From the NCBI GenBank assembly GCA_007693945.1, contig RECP01000045.1, forward strand, positions 1-64,000: a DNA stretch of 64,000 nucleotides. The letters are read 5' to 3'. The stretch is from Spirochaetaceae bacterium (lineage in GTDB: Bacteria > Spirochaetota > Spirochaetia > DSM-27196 > PWMO01). Positions within the stretch are counted from its first letter, which is position 1. Every line of letters begins with the position of its first letter. Positions 61,413 to 64,000 of the stretch are shown here, piece by piece. Below the pieces are notes generated by a model that made no database searches, was not told where the DNA came from, and was given only the letters and a program-made list of their open reading frames with translations. Both the position numbers and the translations under genes were made by a program.

Positions 61413-64000
61413 CTACGCGATAGCTGCACCCTCTTCGCTGCGATACGCTTCCAGCGGCGCGCAGCTGCAGACCAGATGCCGGTCGCCGTGTACGTTGTCA
61501 ATGCGGCTAACCGCCGGCCAGAACTTGTTCTCTCGACACCATGGCGCCGGGAACGCGGCGGTCTCACGGCTGTAGGGCCTGTCCCACGTGCCGGTCATGT
61601 CCAGCAGCGTGTGCGGTGCGTTGCGCAGCGGGCTATTCTCAAGCGGTATTTCGCCGTTGCGGATCTGTTCAACCTCTCCCATGATGCTGATCATGGCGTG
61701 ACAGAAACGGTCCAGCTCGGCCTTGTTTTCGCTCTCGGTGGGTTCGACCATCAGCGATCCGTGCACCGGCCACGACATGGTCGGGGCGTGGAATCCGTAG
61801 TCGGCCAGCCGTTTGGCGATGTCCTCCACCGTCACACCCACCTCTTTCTCCACCGCCCGGAAGTCCAGAATACACTCGTGTGCCACGCGCCCGTTGGGGT
61901 CGGTGAAGGCCACCGCTATGTGCGAGCGCAGGCGCTCGGCGATGTAGTTGGCGTTGAGAATTGCGTGCTCGGTGGCCGAACGCAGACCGTCGGTTCCCAT
62001 CATGGCGATGTAGCCGTACGAAATCGCCACGACACCGACGCTCCCAAATGGGGCCCCGACCACCAGACCGGTCGGTCCCGGATTGTCCAGGGTGCCGGGC
62101 AGGAACGGGGTCAGATGCTCGGCGGTGAGTACCGGCCCCACACCGGGGCCGCCGCCGCCGTGCGGAATGGCAAACGTCTTGTGAAGATTGAGGTGACAAA
62201 CGTCGGCATCAACGTCGCCGGGACTGGTTATTCCGACCTGGGCGTTCATATTGGCGCCGTCCATGTAGACCTGCGCACCGTGATCGTGAGCGACGCGGAT
62301 CGCTTCCCGGATGCCGCGCTCGAACACGCCGTGGGTTGACGGGTAGGTAACCATCAGTGCGGCGAGGTTCTGGCTGTGTTGGGCGGCCTTGGCTGTCAGG
62401 TCCTCAAGGTCAATGTCACCGTTTGCGGCGCTGTTGACGACCACAACGTCCATGCCGGCCATGATCGCGCTGGCGGGATTTGTGCCGTGAGCCGAGTCGG
62501 GTACCAGACAGACGCGACGATGTCCTTCACCACGGCTCTTGTGCCACGACCGGATGATCATCAGCCCGGTGAACTCGCCGTGCGCGCCGCTGTTCGGTTG
62601 CAGGGTACAGCCGTGGAAACCGGTGATGTCACACAGCCAGGCCGACAGTTCATCGATCATGATGCGGTATCCGCCGGCCTGCCATGAGGGCGCGTAGGGG
62701 TGCAGCGCGGCGAACTCCGGCCACGTTATGGGTACCATGGCAGCGGTAGGGTTGAGCTTCATCGTGCAACTGCCGAGCGAGATCATTGACTGCGTCAGTG
62801 AGAGGTCGCGGCTCTGCAGGCTGGTCATATAGCGAAGCAGTGCGGTCTCGCTGTGATAGGTATTGAACACCGATTGTCCCAGGTACGTCGTACTGCGCTC
62901 GAGTGAACTCTGCGGCCGGTAACGGGTCTGCTGCACGTGCCGCTGCAGTTCTTCCTGTCCGACGGGGAACCCCAGCGCGCGCGTGAGCCGCTGCAGCTCG
63001 TCCAGGTCGCTCTTCTCGTCGAGCGTGATGCCCAGTTTGCCGTCTCCATACGCTCGCAGGTTGAACCCTGCCTCAGCGGCGGCCGCGAGCATACGTTGCT
63101 GGGCGACGCGATCAACGCAGATCGTGACTGTATCGAAGATCGATCCCTCGGTTACCGGTACGCTGCGTGCTCGCAGGACGTCGCGCAGGGCGTTGGCCAG
63201 CACCGTGATTCTGAGGGCGATCCGGCGCAGACCGTCGGGCCCGTGATATACAGCGTACATCGACGCCATAATGGCCAGCAGCACCTGTGCGGTGCAGATA
63301 TTGCTGGTTGCCTTGTCGCGGCGGATATGCTGTTCGCGGGTCTGCAGCGAGAGCCGCATTGCCGGACGGCCGTCGCGGTCGTGGCTGACGCCCACCAGGC
63401 GTCCGGGCAGCAGCCGCTTCATGGCTTCGCGCGCCGCGAGAAACGCCGCGTGTGGACCGCCGAAACCCATCGGCACGCCGAAGCGCTGACTGTTGCCGAC
63501 GACAATATCCGCTCCCCACTCGCCGGGAGGAGTAAGCAGTGTCAGCGCCAGAATGTCGGTTGCCACGATAACCAGGGCCCCGACTGTCTTGACCCTGGCA
63601 ACTGCCGGGCGGTAGTCGTGGGCGACCCCTGCAGTGGTGGGATACTGCAGGATTCCGGCAAGGTCACCGTCCTGGACATCCCACTCGTCGTCGGGCGCCA
63701 CCAGCACCTCGATGTCGAACGGTTCGGCACGCGATTGCAGATGGGCGATGGTCTGCGGATGAAGATCCGGGCTGAGCCAGACACGGCGCTTGCCGTCGGA
63801 TGAACGCCGGTTGCGCAGGGCCATCATCATCGCTTCAGCGGCGGCGGTTGCCTCGTCGAGCATCGATGAGTTGGAAATATCCATCCCGGTAAGCTCGGTT
63901 ATCATGGTCTGGAAGTTGAGCAGAGCCTCCAGTCTGCCCTGCGATATCTCAGCCTGATAGGGCGTGTACTGCGTGTACCAGCCCGGGCTTTCCAGAATAT
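61413..64000 (-). CDS. gcvP: Glycine dehydrogenase (decarboxylating), P-protein; N-terminus beyond window
   Basis: 862 residues seen of about 950-970; the frame is open to the window edge, where it continues upstream as ...[19 protein letters not shown]. Full-length type P-protein with both halves: N-terminal non-catalytic half and C-terminal PLP half. The PLP lysine is in [18 protein letters not shown]; the substrate-binding [17 protein letters not shown] is also present. Decarboxylates glycine and passes the aminomethyl group to the H-protein lipoyl arm. Converges with the G1PDH-type gene, 5 bases between stops. Confidence 0.96.
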   Translation of the reverse strand, partial: ILESPGWYTQYTPYQAEISQGRLEALLNFQTMITELTGMDISNSSMLDEATAAAEAMMMALRNRRSSDGKRRVWLSPDLHPQTIAHLQSRAEPFDIEVLVAPDDEWDVQDGDLAGILQYPTTAGVAHDYRPAVARVKTVGALVIVATDILALTLLTPPGEWGADIVVGNSQRFGVPMGFGGPHAAFLAAREAMKRLLPGRLVGVSHDRDGRPAMRLSLQTREQHIRRDKATSNICTAQVLLAIMASMYAVYHGPDGLRRIALRITVLANALRDVLRARSVPVTEGSIFDTVTICVDRVAQQRMLAAAAEAGFNLRAYGDGKLGITLDEKSDLDELQRLTRALGFPVGQEELQRHVQQTRYRPQSSLERSTTYLGQSVFNTYHSETALLRYMTSLQSRDLSLTQSMISLGSCTMKLNPTAAMVPITWPEFAALHPYAPSWQAGGYRIMIDELSAWLCDITGFHGCTLQPNSGAHGEFTGLMIIRSWHKSRGEGHRRVCLVPDSAHGTNPASAIMAGMDVVVVNSAANGDIDLEDLTAKAAQHSQNLAALMVTYPSTHGVFERGIREAIRVAHDHGAQVYMDGANMNAQVGITSPGDVDADVCHLNLHKTFAIPHGGGGPGVGPVLTAEHLTPFLPGTLDNPGPTGLVVGAPFGSVGVVAISYGYIAMMGTDGLRSATEHAILNANYIAERLRSHIAVAFTDPNGRVAHECILDFRAVEKEVGVTVEDIAKRLADYGFHAPTMSWPVHGSLMVEPTESENKAELDRFCHAMISIMGEVEQIRNGEIPLENSPLRNAPHTLLDMTGTWDRPYSRETAAFPAPWCRENKFWPAVSRIDNVHGDRHLVCSCAPLEAYRSEEGAAIA

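Overview
The window is a gene-dense stretch of a bacterial chromosome, roughly 60% GC by eye. Gene content fits a free-living member of the Spirochaetota: several ABC and TRAP uptake systems for organic acids and sugars, a GH65 phosphorylase, FGGY kinase, a YARHG-domain protein, a TolC/RND pump and glycine decarboxylase. This placement is an inference from content; there is no rRNA gene or diagnostic marker. I saw no tRNA, rRNA, CRISPR array or replication origin.

Layout. 0-3.1 kb: carbohydrate ABC transporter (binding lipoprotein plus two permeases, no ATPase). 3.2-6.6 kb: sulfur module (two YeeE/YedE half-transporters divergent from a metallo-beta-lactamase/double-rhodanese protein and a TauE-type exporter). 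6.6-18 kb: GH65 phosphorylase, sugar nucleotidyltransferase, MFS carrier, J-domain protein, YARHG protein, thiamine pyrophosphokinase, DUF302 protein, LOG-family hydrolase, aldo/keto reductase. 18-24.2 kb: PAS-GGDEF-EAL protein, PTS-type EIIC, and a large membrane protein joined to HEAT repeats and a cyclic-nucleotide-binding domain. 24.3-28.2 kb: a second, near-identical copy of the sugar-binding lipoprotein, followed by a class II aldolase and an FGGY kinase. 28.3-34.4 kb: tolC-adaptor-RND operon with a UPF0303 gene at its end.

35.5-46.1 kb looks like an acquired island. It holds an IclR regulator, a TRAP transporter, two Gfo/Idh/MocA oxidoreductases, a cytoplasmic sialidase-fold protein, a protein of uncertain family (distant resemblance to deoxyhypusine synthase) and a CMP-Kdo-synthetase-type cytidylyltransferase. 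Decayed IS30, IS5/IS1182-like and IS630-like transposases lie at or within its edges, and its arginine codon use (many AGG) differs from the neighbours. I infer uptake, redox remodelling and CMP-activation of an ulosonic-acid-like compound; this is the best candidate for an undescribed system.

46.1-51.7 kb, minus strand: a second IclR-TRAP operon ending in RraA-like and DHDPS/NAL-like aldolases. Both IclR-TRAP operons have a consensus-like promoter with an inverted repeat lying on the predicted transcription start. 51.9-61.4 kb, plus strand: a glycerol-1-phosphate-dehydrogenase-type enzyme, an NCS1 permease plus CodA-type deaminase, a TPP riboswitch ahead of thiBPQ, and a second G1PDH-type enzyme. 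61.4 kb to the end: gcvP, truncated by the window edge.

Genes likely to act together: thiBPQ with the distant thiamine pyrophosphokinase (thiamine salvage); the two sugar-binding lipoproteins with the single permease pair at 1.3-3.1 kb and the aldolase/kinase pair at 25.7-28.2 kb; the sulfur module as one sulfane-sulfur detoxification or uptake unit.
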